From the NCBI GenBank assembly GCA_032719365.1, contig CM064869.1:27251504-27315503 (forward strand): a DNA stretch of 64,000 bases, read 5' to 3'. The stretch comes from Prinsepia uniflora (lineage: Eukaryota; Streptophyta; Magnoliopsida; Rosales; Rosaceae). A program made the position numbers and the translations under genes. Numbering within the stretch: position 1 is the first letter of the stretch; the number at the start of each line of letters is the position of its first letter. Positions 12,110-23,869 of the stretch are shown piece after piece. Under the pieces are notes generated by a model. That model saw nothing but the letters and a program-made list of their open reading frames with translations. It was not told where the DNA came from and searched no databases.

Positions 12110-12593
12110 TGTTGACATCATATCGGACCAAACTCACTAGACCGTATACCTAAAGCCCAAACACTCAACATGGGTCAAGGCCACACCACTTACATAGCCC
12201 TAACAACGGGTCAGGGACAAGATGACACTTGAATGTATCTCCACCCTCGATCTGTGTACCATATGTCCAGCATGCAAACCAAGGAGCATTTTTCCCACAT
12301 CGAAACTATGAGAAATGAATACTCCACTCACCCATACATAAGAGTGTACACTTCCCAATAAAGGTAACTAAGAGTATCTATTCACTATAACTCTATAAAA
12401 CTTATGGTTTACTGCTTTCCCTTACTAACAAAGTTACTGACTTGACTATCAGAGAACCTTAGTCTGGCACCACATTAGTGCCCATACTAACGGAAGACTC
12501 ACGACTCTTCCTAGTTCGCAGGTTACGAGGAGGAACACGCATTACATGTGATTGGACGATGAATAATTGAGCGTTGGAACATTTCTTGCTTCA
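12110..12593 (+). repeat. 5' LTR of the Tat-type element
   Basis: A segment of about 484 bp opens with TGTTGACA and ends TTGCTTCA, with a TATA-like CTATAAAAC near 12393. It is followed at once by the TTTGGTGTCGTTTGTGGGAA leader motif, which is typical just downstream of Tat-type 5' LTRs. The start is uncertain because no partner LTR remains to compare. Confidence 0.6.
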
Positions 12594-14624
12594 ACAGTTT
12601 GGTGTCGTTTGTGGGAAACTGACTAAGTCTGTCCATTTTCTATTGAGCCGATCAGTCACTCATCCATACCGTGAACATGCTAGGCGACCAAGACCTCGAT
12701 GAGATTACACCTGGACAAGGGTCCAGAGAACCAATGACAGGACCCATCCCAATCCCCCCGGGATTAGTGCGGGATGACCCTGCTCCCGTCTGACACGAAG
12801 TGTCAGACAAGGGATATTTCCGACCTTTGCCCTCCCGGGCCATCAGAGTACGCCAGGATCCGGAGGAGGTATGTGATATCTCGGTCTCTGCTACAGTTCA
12901 CATCCGATGTCAACTTGAAGGGCAGTCAAAACATTAAAAATTGTGAGTGGACAAAACAAGAGTTTATAAAAACATTTTAACGAGAAGACATTTGTACCCT
13001 TCACTAAAAAGCATGCATGCATTCGAAAACCATTTAATCAAAGAAACCATAATGAACACGACCATACAGGCCACTGCCCAAATCCATAGTGAAAAAATCA
13101 TAAAGACTCAACCGTAAGGGCCACTGCCCAAAACCTGTGTAAACACACATCATATATCATATCATATAGCATACATCATATATACATATAATTCACACAA
13201 CCAATCTTGTCACGGTTTCCAAAGCTACGCGCGTGTTACCCAGGTATCAATCTGAGTCTTCTCAAAGTCAAGATCAATGTCCGCAGACCACTGACCCTAC
13301 CCGAGATAATAGTAATCATAGTCTTCCTGAGAGTATGAAACCCAACTGGGGGGTGACTCCACTCAGTCGGTGCTCGGTGACTACTCCGCGGTCAACCCAG
13401 GCCAACGAACCCTCCCCGGAGGAGATAATAGAAGTAAAGGAAGGTATATGAATACATATATATACATAACATAAACATTCATGCCCGGTTCCCTTGAACC
13501 GTCATGATCTATAACATCCATTAACCAGGGTTCATGCCGGTTCCCATAAACCTTCATGAACCACAATGACAGTTCCAGAGTTCATGCCGGTTCCCATAAA
13601 CCGTCATGAACTTGGAAATCCACCTAGGGTCCCTGACCCGAAATCATCAGTGTAAAACAACTGGGTCTCGTGCCCGAACATATGACTCAACTGGGCACCG
13701 TGCCCGATATCTAAGGGCCAGTCACGACTCCGATCATAGTGATGAGTGCAACCATCCATCCAGGATCGCCCTCAATCCTGGTATGTCGCTGTGAACGTAT
13801 CAACCGACGCGACCACCACAAGATCATGGTGCACTCATCACCGATCGATATCCTGAACCGTCAGCACTCCGAAGTCGAGCCTCCCTAGGTTGCCCGACCA
13901 CGAATAGTGCGTCGTGACCTCTCCGGAAGGAACACATTGCAATTCGGAGGCTAGCGTCGTATCGTCGATCGCCGTGCACATAGCACCCGCCGCGACCACA
14001 ATTTAGACCCGAAGGTCGTAAATAGCGTCATATGCCCGAGACAAAACCAAATGGGTCTCATACCTGAGTTTATCCTTTTAGAAATCCAAAACCATTTAAT
14101 TTAAACCAATAAAAAAATACAGACCCGTATAAGCACCGTATAAGGCCGAAATCTCGAAATACGTGCTTATACGTAACCACATACAAATGCACCCATGGCA
14201 TCATCAAACAAGTAATAAAACATATAACAAACATTTATGCATGCACCAATTTAGAAAACAAGGTCCACTCATAGATCGTCCGAGCTGCCGCCTCGATTTG
14301 CGTGCCGTAGGCTCTCTCGAGCCAATCCGACCTCTCCGGGTCATCCTGACCTGTCCAAATCATATCCAAAGGTTACTAATAACCTATACAAGCCCATATT
14401 AAGAATCCTAAACTTTCCCAGAAAAGTCAACGTGTCCCGTACACATTTCTCGAGGTGAAAAACCTCAATTTGACCAACTTAGCGATCTCCGATCGACTCG
14501 AAACCACCGCCATTGGATCCGGATCGTCGAAACCTTTAAAATGACCCTGGGCCCACTCAAAATACTGTTCACACGCGCCCACGCGCCTGGTCAACGCGTG
14601 GGTCAACGCTGCTACAGTACCTGC

Positions 14625-14773
14625 TGACGTCAGCATGACGTCATCACTGACAGTCCTGACAGTGACACGTGTCACACTCCTATTGGCCCATTTTCTGACA
14701 TGTTAGTGGACATTGTCAGACTTGACAATGCTGACGTCATCCCTGACATGATGACGTCAGCAGGATGACGTCA
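14625..14773. promoter_or_regulatory. Cluster of five TGACGTCA sites plus an ACACGTGT palindrome in solo LTR A
   Basis: Exact TGACGTCA begins at 14625, 14636, 14732, 14752 and 14766, and a 14-bp palindrome (GTGACACGTGTCAC, 14662-14675) lies between them. Such ACGT-core sites are classic bZIP targets in plants. Similar but diverged clusters occur in LTRs D, E and G and not in B/C. Enhancer function is inferred. Confidence 0.65.
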
Positions 14774-15519
14774 CCTGTCATCCCTGTCCTCTCGCCGGGT
14801 CGACCCGAATACCTGCAACCGGGTCGCCGTGACCCGCGGCTTGACCTGGCCGGTTCTCCGCCGTCTAGCCACCAAAACTCCTCCCGTTTGTCCCATTTTC
14901 TTCGTCTCTACCTAACCTAGAGTTCTATGGGTTTAAAACTAGGAAAAAAACATCAAAACCCGTACCTTCCAAGCTCATCAATGGCGGCCGTGACTTCCTC
15001 CGCCGTTCACGGTCGTTCCAGGCCATCCTCATCCCCAAAACTAATCCTATTCGACTCCTAGGACTACTAGCAACCTAACCTAAACCTTAGAATCGAATAA
15101 AAAGCAATAAAACTGAGTTTTGAATTTTTGAATATTTTTACCTCACGGGTTCTCTCTCCCCGCCGTGTCCTCCGTCGTGGCTGGCCGTGGCTTGCCATCC
15201 TTAGTCCCTCCACACTCTCTCACGGTCATGTTCAGCTCACACAAGCAATGAATGGTGATGGTGTGTGTGTGTTTCGGGTTTTTGGAGGAAAAGGAAGAAA
15301 ATGAAAAATGAAGAAGAATGATGAAGGTGATGTCGTGGAAGAGAAGGGAGAAGGAGATGATTTGATCAGATGAGAGAGGAGAGGATTGACGGTGAGGATT
15401 GAAGGATTAATTTAGGATGGATGGCTAGGATTAATTGTTAGAAAGTTTAATTATAAAATAATTAATATAATAGTATTTAATTATGTGAGATCCCCTTTTT
15501 AGGGGAAGTGACCAATAGG

Positions 15520-15541
15520 ATGAGTGACAAGTGTCACTCAT
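15520..15541. promoter_or_regulatory. 22-bp conserved palindrome, solo LTR A
   Basis: Perfect 10-base arms ATGAGTGACA and TGTCACTCAT around AG. The same element is perfect in LTRs E (43956-43977) and G (50574-50595), has one mismatch in B (28284-28305) and C (34168-34189), and is decayed in D (23491-23512). Confidence 0.8.
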
Positions 15542-16730
15542 CCATGGGACCCACCAAAATATCTGCCCAATCAGATCTTGCCAACTCAGCCCCTCCTCGA
15601 AGTACGTGCATAGTGAAATCGAACTTCCGTGACCTATAACTTCCCCGTTCGAAGTCCGATTTCAGCGTGCCGCCTGTCTATGGATTCGTATCGTCCTTAT
15701 CTACGTAATAGTTTTCGGCCCTCGGCCATCGGACCTCTTGGTCAAAAAGTCAACATTTGACCATTTTTAACCAAAATTACCAAAATGCCCCTAAACTTCC
15801 GAACGTCATAACTTCCTCCTCGAACGTTGGAATTGAACGTGCCACCTGTCTATGAACTCGTGACGTCACGAACTACGTCACGGTCATCGGTCAAAGTCCA
15901 TTTGACCGTCCGAACGAAAAGTCAACGTTTTTCCCACGCTTAGGGGCAAAACGGTCATTTTGCATCGTTCGTCCGATTTCGCCTAACTAATCACCGATTA
16001 GCCTCACTAATCGTGATTAGTCACTAATCTAATCTAGGAATTTGGGACGGGTCGTTAGAACCAAGAGATAACTCGCTCAACTTCCTAAAAATTATTGAGA
16101 AACTGCAGAGTGACATGGCCGAGGTGAAGTCTAACGACACACAGGCAGAGTCGAGATGCCAGACTTTCGACGAACGGTACACCGAAGGGGCTGAAAAACT
16201 CCGAGCTGCCCAGGTCGAGCTCATTACCTACCGAGCTAGGGCCACTGCTGAGGAGGCCAAGCAAGTAGTGGACAAGTGGACTGAGCGTTCCAGAAGAACC
16301 ACCGAGCAACCGAGAAAGAAAAACTTAAAACACCCGCTGAACCAGCCAAGAAACCCACTCGGATGCTTATCATCCCTTACAATGGACATGGTGAAACAAG
16401 AATATAATGAGATGCCCACGACGCCCTGAGTGAGGGCTCTCGTAGGCATCAGTCACCTTTCGGCCACTAGGACGGGGGTAACCGCTCTCGGCCTACGGGG
16501 AAGAAAATAGCTCAGCATTGAGAGAACCATATCTCTCGCTGGAATCCTTCAGACACCAACCAGAAGGGGTAGCCCATGGAAGATCTCATTCCAATCCCCA
16601 TCACGGAGTGTGAAGGCGCCGACTCCTCGTATGAGACCGAGAACATCGCTCAGACTACTCGGTGAACTCGGTAGCTGGCTATCCAACATCAGGGTTCAAT
16701 ATCTCAATCCTTCCACGGGGAGATCGAGCG

Positions 16731-17061
16731 GCCTAGAGGGGTCTGTGGAAATCACAAAGGTTCCTCAAATTTTTCCCCTAGGAAGGACACTAAGCGGTCT
16801 AAATGGGTCGGTGAACATCATGGGGGCTCCCAGAACTTGTTCCCCATGAGGGACACTAAGCGGTCTAAACGGGTCGGTGGACGTCACCGGGGGCTCCTAG
16901 AATTTGTCCCCCAGGAGGGACACTAAGCATTCTAAACAGGTTAGTGGACATAAGGGAGGTTCCCAAAATTTGTCCCCCAAAAGGGACACCGAGCGACCTA
17001 GATGGGTTGGTGGACATCACGGGGTTTCTAAGAATTTGTCCCTTAAGAGAAACACCGAGTG
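16731..17061 (+). repeat. Tandem 66-bp (22-residue) repeats inside gag
   Basis: Five units start near 16731, 16797, 16863, 16929 and 16995. The 66-bp period keeps the reading frame and encodes units around RDTKxSKxVGGHxGGSQNLS. The basic, glycine-rich composition would suit nucleic-acid binding, but that is inference. Confidence 0.8.
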
Positions 17062-18539
17062 GTCAACTCAGGTCGGCAACAATACCGGTTCATCCATGAG
17101 AAGGCATATTGAGAAGCCTGATCGTTTCGACCGAGGAGCACCGTAGCCTTCCAAGGTCGACCTACTTGTCCAGCATCTACTAGACCAAGTGAAATCACTC
17201 GAGGTGAGACAAAATAGGAAACAAAGCCCACTTGGGAAAAAACAAGCCAATAACCCTTCACTGAGAGGATCAACCAGTTCAGAACCGACCATAAGATCAA
17301 GCCTTTAAAAATTTCACTCTACATTGGGAAGGGAGACCGGATTACACATATGAACAACCATCACTCGACCGTGGCCCTCAAGAATCTCTCGGAAGAGGCA
17401 TAATGTTTAATTTTTATTTCCATGCTGACCGAGGTAGCCATCAACTAGTTCTAAAAACTGGAGGCTGGAACTATACACTCACTCAAACAGCTCACGACCA
17501 CTTTCATGAACCAGTTCATGATCCAGACCGATCGTCTATTCTTAGCAGATGACTTCTTCCAGCTAAAATAGGGGCACATGAGCCACTGTAGAAGTACGCG
17601 GCAAGGTTCAGCCACACGTACTCTCGATGTGCCAAAATAGACGATAGAGTAGTGTTCATGACCTTCAAAGGCGGCCTCCGGGAGTCATCGTTCAGGTACA
17701 CATCTCATACTTAGAGTTGGTATACCTATAATGAGATAATGAAATAGGCGGCAATACACGCCAAGGCCGAGACACTGAACCAGAAGGCAAACACGACCCA
17801 GGCTAACACATACCAGCCATCTCAGACAGACTCGGTTAAAACCTACCAACCAAGTGGTCAAAGCTAACAACAACAGAGCTCGGAGCAGCGTCCTAAAAAA
17901 TAAAGACAACATAACTATGGAGGAAAACGAAAGGTCTATTCCAATAATAACCTGTATAACCCGGGGAAGAAAGGCAAGAACCCAAACCACCAAGATAGAC
18001 ACCAGGGGTAGAATCGCTAAGAGGACCGACAGAACAATGGGGAAAACGTGTTCCTCGGTCAAAATATGGCACCTAGACCATACTCAACAACCCCTACGAG
18101 AACGTGTTGCTAAACGTCGAGTATATGATTCCAAAGTCCACATGGGCGCCAGCCATGGGCAAGCTTGGCAAGAATACGGGAACCTACTTCTAGTATCACA
18201 AGTATAACGGTCATAACATTTACCAATGTGTGGCATTTAGAGACCTGGTCGAGGTTTTGGCCCGCGGCAGGAAGATCAATCAATTCCTGCAACATGCGCC
18301 ACTTCCAGCTTGCAATCCACAGATCAACACGATCACTGGTGGACCATATATCTCTTCCTCTCTAACCTCAAATCGCGCAAAAAAGAACTTCCTCCTAACA
18401 ACCAAGCAGAATCACCAGATCTTCAACATCGAGAATGGATGAGCCAAGAAAGTAAGCAAGTTTGGATGGGCACCTATCACTTTCTCAGAAGAGGAAGAGT
18501 AAGGAATCGTCTACCCCCACGACGACTTAATCGTCATCA

Positions 18540-18900
18540 TGGCCGAGATATCTAACTTTGACATCGCAAGAGTCATGGTTGACACAAGCAGCTTTGTCAA
18601 TGTTATCTTTATGGGGAAATTCAAACAATTGGGCATACTGGAATCTTCCTTAGACCGATCCTCTGCCCCACTTTTTGATTTTACCGGGGACTCAATAGTT
18701 CTAATTAGCACTATCACTCTTCCGCTCTCCATCGGTTCACTTCCATAACGAGCGACAATGCTTGCACCCTTCCTGATGGTGGAATGCCCCACTGTGTACA
18801 ACGGCATCCTAGGAAGGGGAATAATCAACCAGCTCAAGGCATTAGTGTCCACCCACCTGCTTCTGACCAAGTTCCTTACCCCATGGGTATTGGCCAAGTC
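18540..18900 (+). pseudogene. Retropepsin-like protease of the Tat-type element, inactive
   Basis: Frame reads VMVDTSSFVNVIFM where the active retropepsin motif is DTGS, so the catalytic loop glycine is replaced by serine. A stop at 18746 breaks the domain. The ILGRGIINQLKA block that closes such domains lies at about 18805-18842. Confidence 0.75.
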
Positions 18901-18966
18901 TGCGGGGATCAGATGGGAGCAAGAACATGAAACTCAGCAACGCTGATTGTTCCACCAAAAGAGAGA

Positions 18967-19790
18967 ATGATTGTGACCGAGTCAGCCTTTGAGGCTGACC
19001 CCATCGACCCTCAAGAAGCACAACACATTCAGAATGGGTCGATCAAATATCCTCGGGATCACTCGATAACACCACATCCACATCCAATTGAAAAGGTCAA
19101 AGAAGTCGTGCTCTCCCACAACTTCGCAGACAGGAAGGTAAAAATAGGAACCACTCTTTCCCCTGATATGCGGTCGCAACTAATCAAGTTTTTGCAAGAT
19201 AATTCTGAGGTCTTTGTATGGTCTTACACCAACATGCCTGACATATCCACCAACGTCATCTATCATCGATTGAGCATCGACCTTTCCTACAAACTGATCG
19301 AACAAAAATGACGCCTCTATGCCGCATAGAGAACAGAGGCTATAAAGGCAGAAATCGTCAATCTCAGCACTATTCACTTTATTTGAAAAGCTATTTATGT
19401 TGCTTGGGTGGCCAATGTTGTCTTGGTAAAAAAGCCCTCTGGAGCTTCGTGAATGTGTATCGACTTCACAGACTTAAACAAGGCATGCCTCAAGGATAGC
19501 TTCCCCTTGCCCAAAATAGACCAACTAGTCGATGCAACGGTTGGGGACGAGCTCTTAAGCTTCATGGATGCTTACTGTGGATACAACCAGATCTTCATGC
19601 ACTCGACAAATTAGATCCACACAATTTTTAGAACAGACTAAGGACTCTACTATTACAACGTAATGCCATTCAGACTCAAGAACGCAGAGGCCACGTATCA
19701 ACGTCTCGTGAACTTTATGTTCGCAAACCAAATAGGGAAGAAAATGGAAGTCTACATCGATCAAATGACCAAGTCGAGGCTATAAACAAG
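18967..19790 (+). pseudogene. Reverse transcriptase of the Tat-type element, broken
   Basis: Recognisable blocks: RKVKIGTTLSPDMRSQL leader (about 19130-19180), FVWSYTNMPDIS, MCIDFTDLNKACLKDSFPLPKIDQLVDAT, MDAYCGYNQI, VMPFRLKNAEATYQRLV, and the active-site region VYID at about 19750-19762. The second active-site aspartate is read as glutamine. Stops occur at 19309, 19612 and 19639 among others, and a frame change falls near 19450. The sequence runs directly into integrase, with RNase H missing. Confidence 0.8.
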
Positions 19791-20324
19791 ATCATAAAGC
19801 ACACTTTGAAGACTCAGCTCGACAATACCAAAGGCATGTGGTCTGAAATCTTACCAAATGCACTCTGGGCATACATGACCCCTAATTGGACAACAATGAA
19901 CGAAACGCCTTTCTCCATGAATTTTGGAATAGAAACAGTCATCTTGGCTAAGACGCATGAGACTTCTTATCGAGTGCTGACCTAAGAGCCAGAGCAGAAT
20001 ACGCAGTAGCTAGCACTTAGCCTGGACCTCATCGAGGAGCACCAAGAACAAGCCAACATGAGGAATATCGCCTGTAAGCAGCGACTCTTCCAATACCACA
20101 ACACAAGAGTTAAACCTCGGACCTTTCAGGAAGGAGATTGAATCCTAAGGAAGGTTAGCCTCGTAACCAAGGATCGCTCCGCCGGGACCCTTGGACCAAA
20201 CCAGGAAGGCCCATACAAGATTACGAGAGTCTGTCGACCTGGCACATACGAATTGGCAGACATCGAGGGAAGATAGCTCAGCCATCCATGGAATGACGAT
20301 CACCTGAAGAAATTTTTTCTCTAG
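19775..20324 (+). pseudogene. Integrase C-terminal part of the Tat-type element
   Basis: Begins at QVEAINKIIKHTLK, continues through LPNALWAYMT, ETPFSMNFGIE and the C-terminal GPYKITRVCRPGTYELADIEG block, and ends at TAG 20322. The zinc-binding and first two catalytic aspartate regions are absent because of the deletion that joins it to RT. Several internal stops. Confidence 0.8.
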
Positions 20325-20464
20325 TTGGTTCGGTCAAAACATAAGAGGCCAACCAATTTTTCATGTTTATCTTTTATCAATTTCTATAATTCGTCATACT
20401 TGGCTCGCATGATCAATGAAAAGTTTTTTCCCTACAAAACATACTATACATACAACAAAAACAT

Positions 20465-20900
20465 CACACACGACTCAAACAAACTAAGTTGGAGTACAAG
20501 TCCTACTTAGCTTACACTCAACACTGGATCTCAAATGAAACAAATCAAATCGGAGTACAAGCACACTCGGCCTACACTCAAACATTTGGTCTCGACTCAA
20601 ACAAATCGAGTGGAAGTACAGGTCCTACTTAGCCTACGCTCAACAATCGGCCTCGACTCCAACAAATCGAGTCGGAGTACAAGTCCTACTCGTCCTACCT
20701 TAGGCTTACGACTTAAACATATCAAGTTGGCGTATAGGCCCTACTCGGCCTACAATTAACACGACCTCGACTCAAACATACCGAGTCGGAGTACAGGTTC
20801 TACTCGGCCTACACTCATCACTTAAGACCTTAACTTAAATAAACAAGTCGGCGTATAGGTCTTACTCGACCTATTTGGGACTACTAATCTACTTGGCCTA
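20465..20900 (+). repeat. Tandem repeats of about 60 bp after pol
   Basis: Roughly seven diverged units of 58-62 bp, starting near 20470, 20530, 20595, 20650, 20709, 20767 and 20826, each built on GACTCAAACAAATCGAGTCGG and a CCTACTCGGCCTACACTCAA-like part. They occupy the non-coding region after integrase. Confidence 0.8.
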
Positions 20901-21041
20901 CACTAGCCATTGACTCAAACATCAGTTAATCCTTCTTGGCGCAAACAAGACTTACGAGAATCACAATGGTTGAAGAAACATTGTTTTCATTCATAAACCG
21001 ACCTATCCTACTCGGTCTGAAAAAGCATTACAAAGGCTTTC

Positions 21042-23800
21042 TGACAGGACCCATCCTGATAACCGAGAAGGATCTAGCTCCCGTCTGATAATCAAACTCA
21101 AAATACCAAAAGTGACCCTTTTTGTTTTAGAGAAAAGTTCAAACAACAAACATTGTCAGACCAGGGATAACTAACTATATATAACGGTTGAGACAAAAGT
21201 TCAACTAGCCAACGATATTACAGAGCATATGTGACTCTATAGAAAAGTACCAAGTCCTACCCCGTAAGGTATCCAAGTGCGCAACGGTAACCTTTATGCC
21301 TCAACCTCAGTATCAGCCCCGAAATCTACGCCATGGCCTGGAGGGTCAATAAAAACAGTCAAAGTGTGAGTGGACAAAAATAAACATTTTCAAAATACGA
21401 TTTAAGAAAAATCACAGTTTACCCTCCAGGTTAAAAGCATGCATGCATCAAAATCAAATCGTATGAAAATATTTCAAATCATAATACAAATATCTGGACA
21501 CGAATATCAATAAATCACAATATAACTAATCCTCGATATCCAAGTAACTATCACGATGTCAATGCTACGCGTGCAACTCGAGAGTCTTACATCCGAGTAC
21601 ATACCCAGGATCTACAACGTCTGGGGTGACATCATCTCCAGGATCTACGTCTAGGTGATATCATAATCTCATACTCTTGAGACTGACCTTTCTTGAAGCT
21701 ACTCATCTCCAGGTAGTGTATCGTGACTACTCCAGGATCTATGACATATGGAGGAGACAATCAAATTTTGTATATGTGGAATAGTCACCAAATCTAGTAA
21801 ACTCATTTTAAAACCATTTATGTCTCAAATCGAGTCAAGACATTTCAACAGCGCCTATGCCCGAGACATAGTTTTCACGAGAAGTTTCCACAAAACCATC
21901 ATAAAACAGTGTATAAAACTCATTTCATAAATCCAGATTTATCCAAATCAATCATACCAAATCGGTATTCAAATCACATCAAATCACAGTCTTTCTTTCA
22001 AATTCACATGGACTCACATTCTAAGTCAAAAGCATTTCCAACAGGGTCTCAAGCCCAAAACATCATTTCATAAATCTGAAAACCATCAATTCAGTCATGA
22101 AATACCATTTTCACGCCCCAAAAATCATTCCAACAGGGTCTCACGCTCGAAATACAATTTTCATGCAAATCCGTGAAATCGTTCATAAATCGATAGTTAA
22201 ATCCAAAAAATCATCAAGTAATGATATCAAATAATCATTCAAATCAAATCATACGATAAAGCATTTAAAACATTTATGCATGCATCATAGTTATAAAAAA
22301 AAAGTCCACTCATACACTATCCAAGCTGCGCTCTCAAAATCCACGCCGTAAGTCACATAGAAGCTAATCCAGCGTCTTCGAGCCTGCCCAAATCACATGT
22401 GAGGGTTACTAACGGTCTATACAAGTCCATACAATAAACCCTCAAAAATTCTGGTACAGTAAACATGTCCCAAACACGCTTCCCGAGGCTAAAAACCTCC
22501 AAATGACCTATAAAACGATCTCCGATCAACATGAAACTACCACCATTGGATTCAAATTGTCGAAACCTTTTGAACAAGATCAATTTGACTTCAAAATTTA
22601 TGCCCACGCGCCCACATGCGCTGGTCAAAATTTGGTCAACGCTGGTCAATGCTGACGTCAACCTACTAACATCTGACAACTACCTCGTGGCACTCCCTGA
22701 CTGGTGCCATGTGTCACCCTCTGACACGTGCCACATGTCCATGTTGACGTCATCATGACACATCAGCTGCCACATCACCTGACAACCTTTGACACAATTC
22801 CATGTGGCACCACCTCACTAGTTTACGTGGTTTGACATCGCTGACTGGACCTGACAAGCTGCCATGTGGCACCACCTGATTTGCCACGTGGACTAACAAT
22901 GATGATGTGGCATTCCACGTCATCATCCCCTACCTTCAGACGGGTCAACCCACGAGCCTGTAGCGGGTCAACCAACCTGCAACTCGACCCGACCATATCA
23001 CAACCGTCTAACCACCAAAAACCACCATTCTTCTTCCCTTCGACTCGTCTCTCACCCAGAAACCTATCTACGATGTTAGAATCGATGAAAAAGTCCTGAG
23101 ATTACCTGGTCAAGCTCGATCCCTCACAGCCAAACTTCGAACCTTCACTTAGGCCCACTTCTTTGTCCTTTCTGCCTGTTTCTGGGCTCTACAAACTCGT
23201 ACAACCTTAGAGAAGTTAATGGTGATAAGAAAACTGAGGTTTGATGGCCAAAACTCAAAACCTGAAATTTAAACCCACAACTTACCTTTCTCGGTTTTCT
23301 AGCCACCTTTCACGACTATCCTTGTCGTCTCTGGCTTCTTTTTCATCCTAGTCCACTATCTCACTCTCTCTCCCACACAGGAAGTAGCAGAGCATATGGG
23401 AAAGGGTTTGGGGTTGTTTTGGTCGAAATGAGGAAGAAAGGGAGGGGGGATGCACCTTTGTGCATATTTGGGGGAAGTAGGGCCAATGAGATGAGTGACA
23501 AGTTTCATTTACCATTGGATCTGCTTTAGATATTTCAAGCCCAATCACAACAAATCAAGTTCAACCTGATTTCTCGTAAAAACATTCTAGACCCATAAAT
23601 CATCCATACGTTATTCGAATTCGGCATGTCGCCTTTCAACATAACCGTGAACTCCCGATCTATGCAATGGGTCTTGGTCAAATTCCCAATAACCTCTCGG
23701 GTCAAAAGTCAACATGTAACCACAAGATATACAAGGGCAAAAATGTCATTTTGCATTCAACTTTCCGAATTTACAATAATTGAATTTCCAGGCCGTTACA
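21042..23800 (-). mobile_element. Solo LTR D, long-LTR family, TSD ctttc/ctctc
   Basis: Plus-strand ends TGACAGGACCC and GCCGTTACA match the family termini on the minus strand. Flanking 5-mers ctttc (21037-21041) and ctctc (23801-23805) differ by one base. Length 2759 bp, no interior. It holds the GTGAGTGGAC module (21366-22313), an ACGT-rich repeat region near 22640-22930 and a decayed copy of the 22-bp palindrome at 23491. The U5 hairpin loop is enlarged to about 60 bases. Confidence 0.85.
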
Positions 23801-23869
23801 CTCTCAGCCATACTACCAAAAAAAAAGAAAAAAAATGAAAGCCACAAAAGCATTACAAGGCCCAAGGTC

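Larger units (their letters stand above)
12735..16059 (-). mobile_element. Solo LTR A, long-LTR family, TSD accaa
   Basis: Plus-strand ends TGACAGGACCC and GGGTCGTTAGA are the reverse complement of the family termini, with one mutated base. The flanking five-base duplications accaa (12730-12734, 16060-16064) are perfect. No primer-binding site, polypurine tract or interior is present, so this is a solo LTR of 3325 bp, the longest copy in the window. It carries the hairpin at 12788-12808, the inverted GTGAGTGGAC module (12943-14272), five TGACGTCA octamers (14625-14773) and the 22-bp palindrome (15520-15541). Confidence 0.9.
12677..18450 (+). pseudogene. gag of the Tat-type element, split by a solo LTR
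   Basis: The frame opens at ATG 12677 and is interrupted at 12735-16059 by a solo LTR. Removing the insert and one target-site copy puts the two sides back in one frame, running on through the coiled-coil-like region at 16060-16430. In-frame 22-residue repeats follow (16731-17061), then capsid-like sequence, a zinc-knuckle remnant with YHKYNGHNIYQC spacing near 18196-18231, and the NTITGGPY motif near 18325-18350. Several stops and frame changes show it is dead. Confidence 0.7.

Noticed and set aside
20465..20900. 60-bp repeats as a CRISPR array
   Set aside because: Units are contiguous and diverged without unique spacers, and the DNA is plant nuclear.
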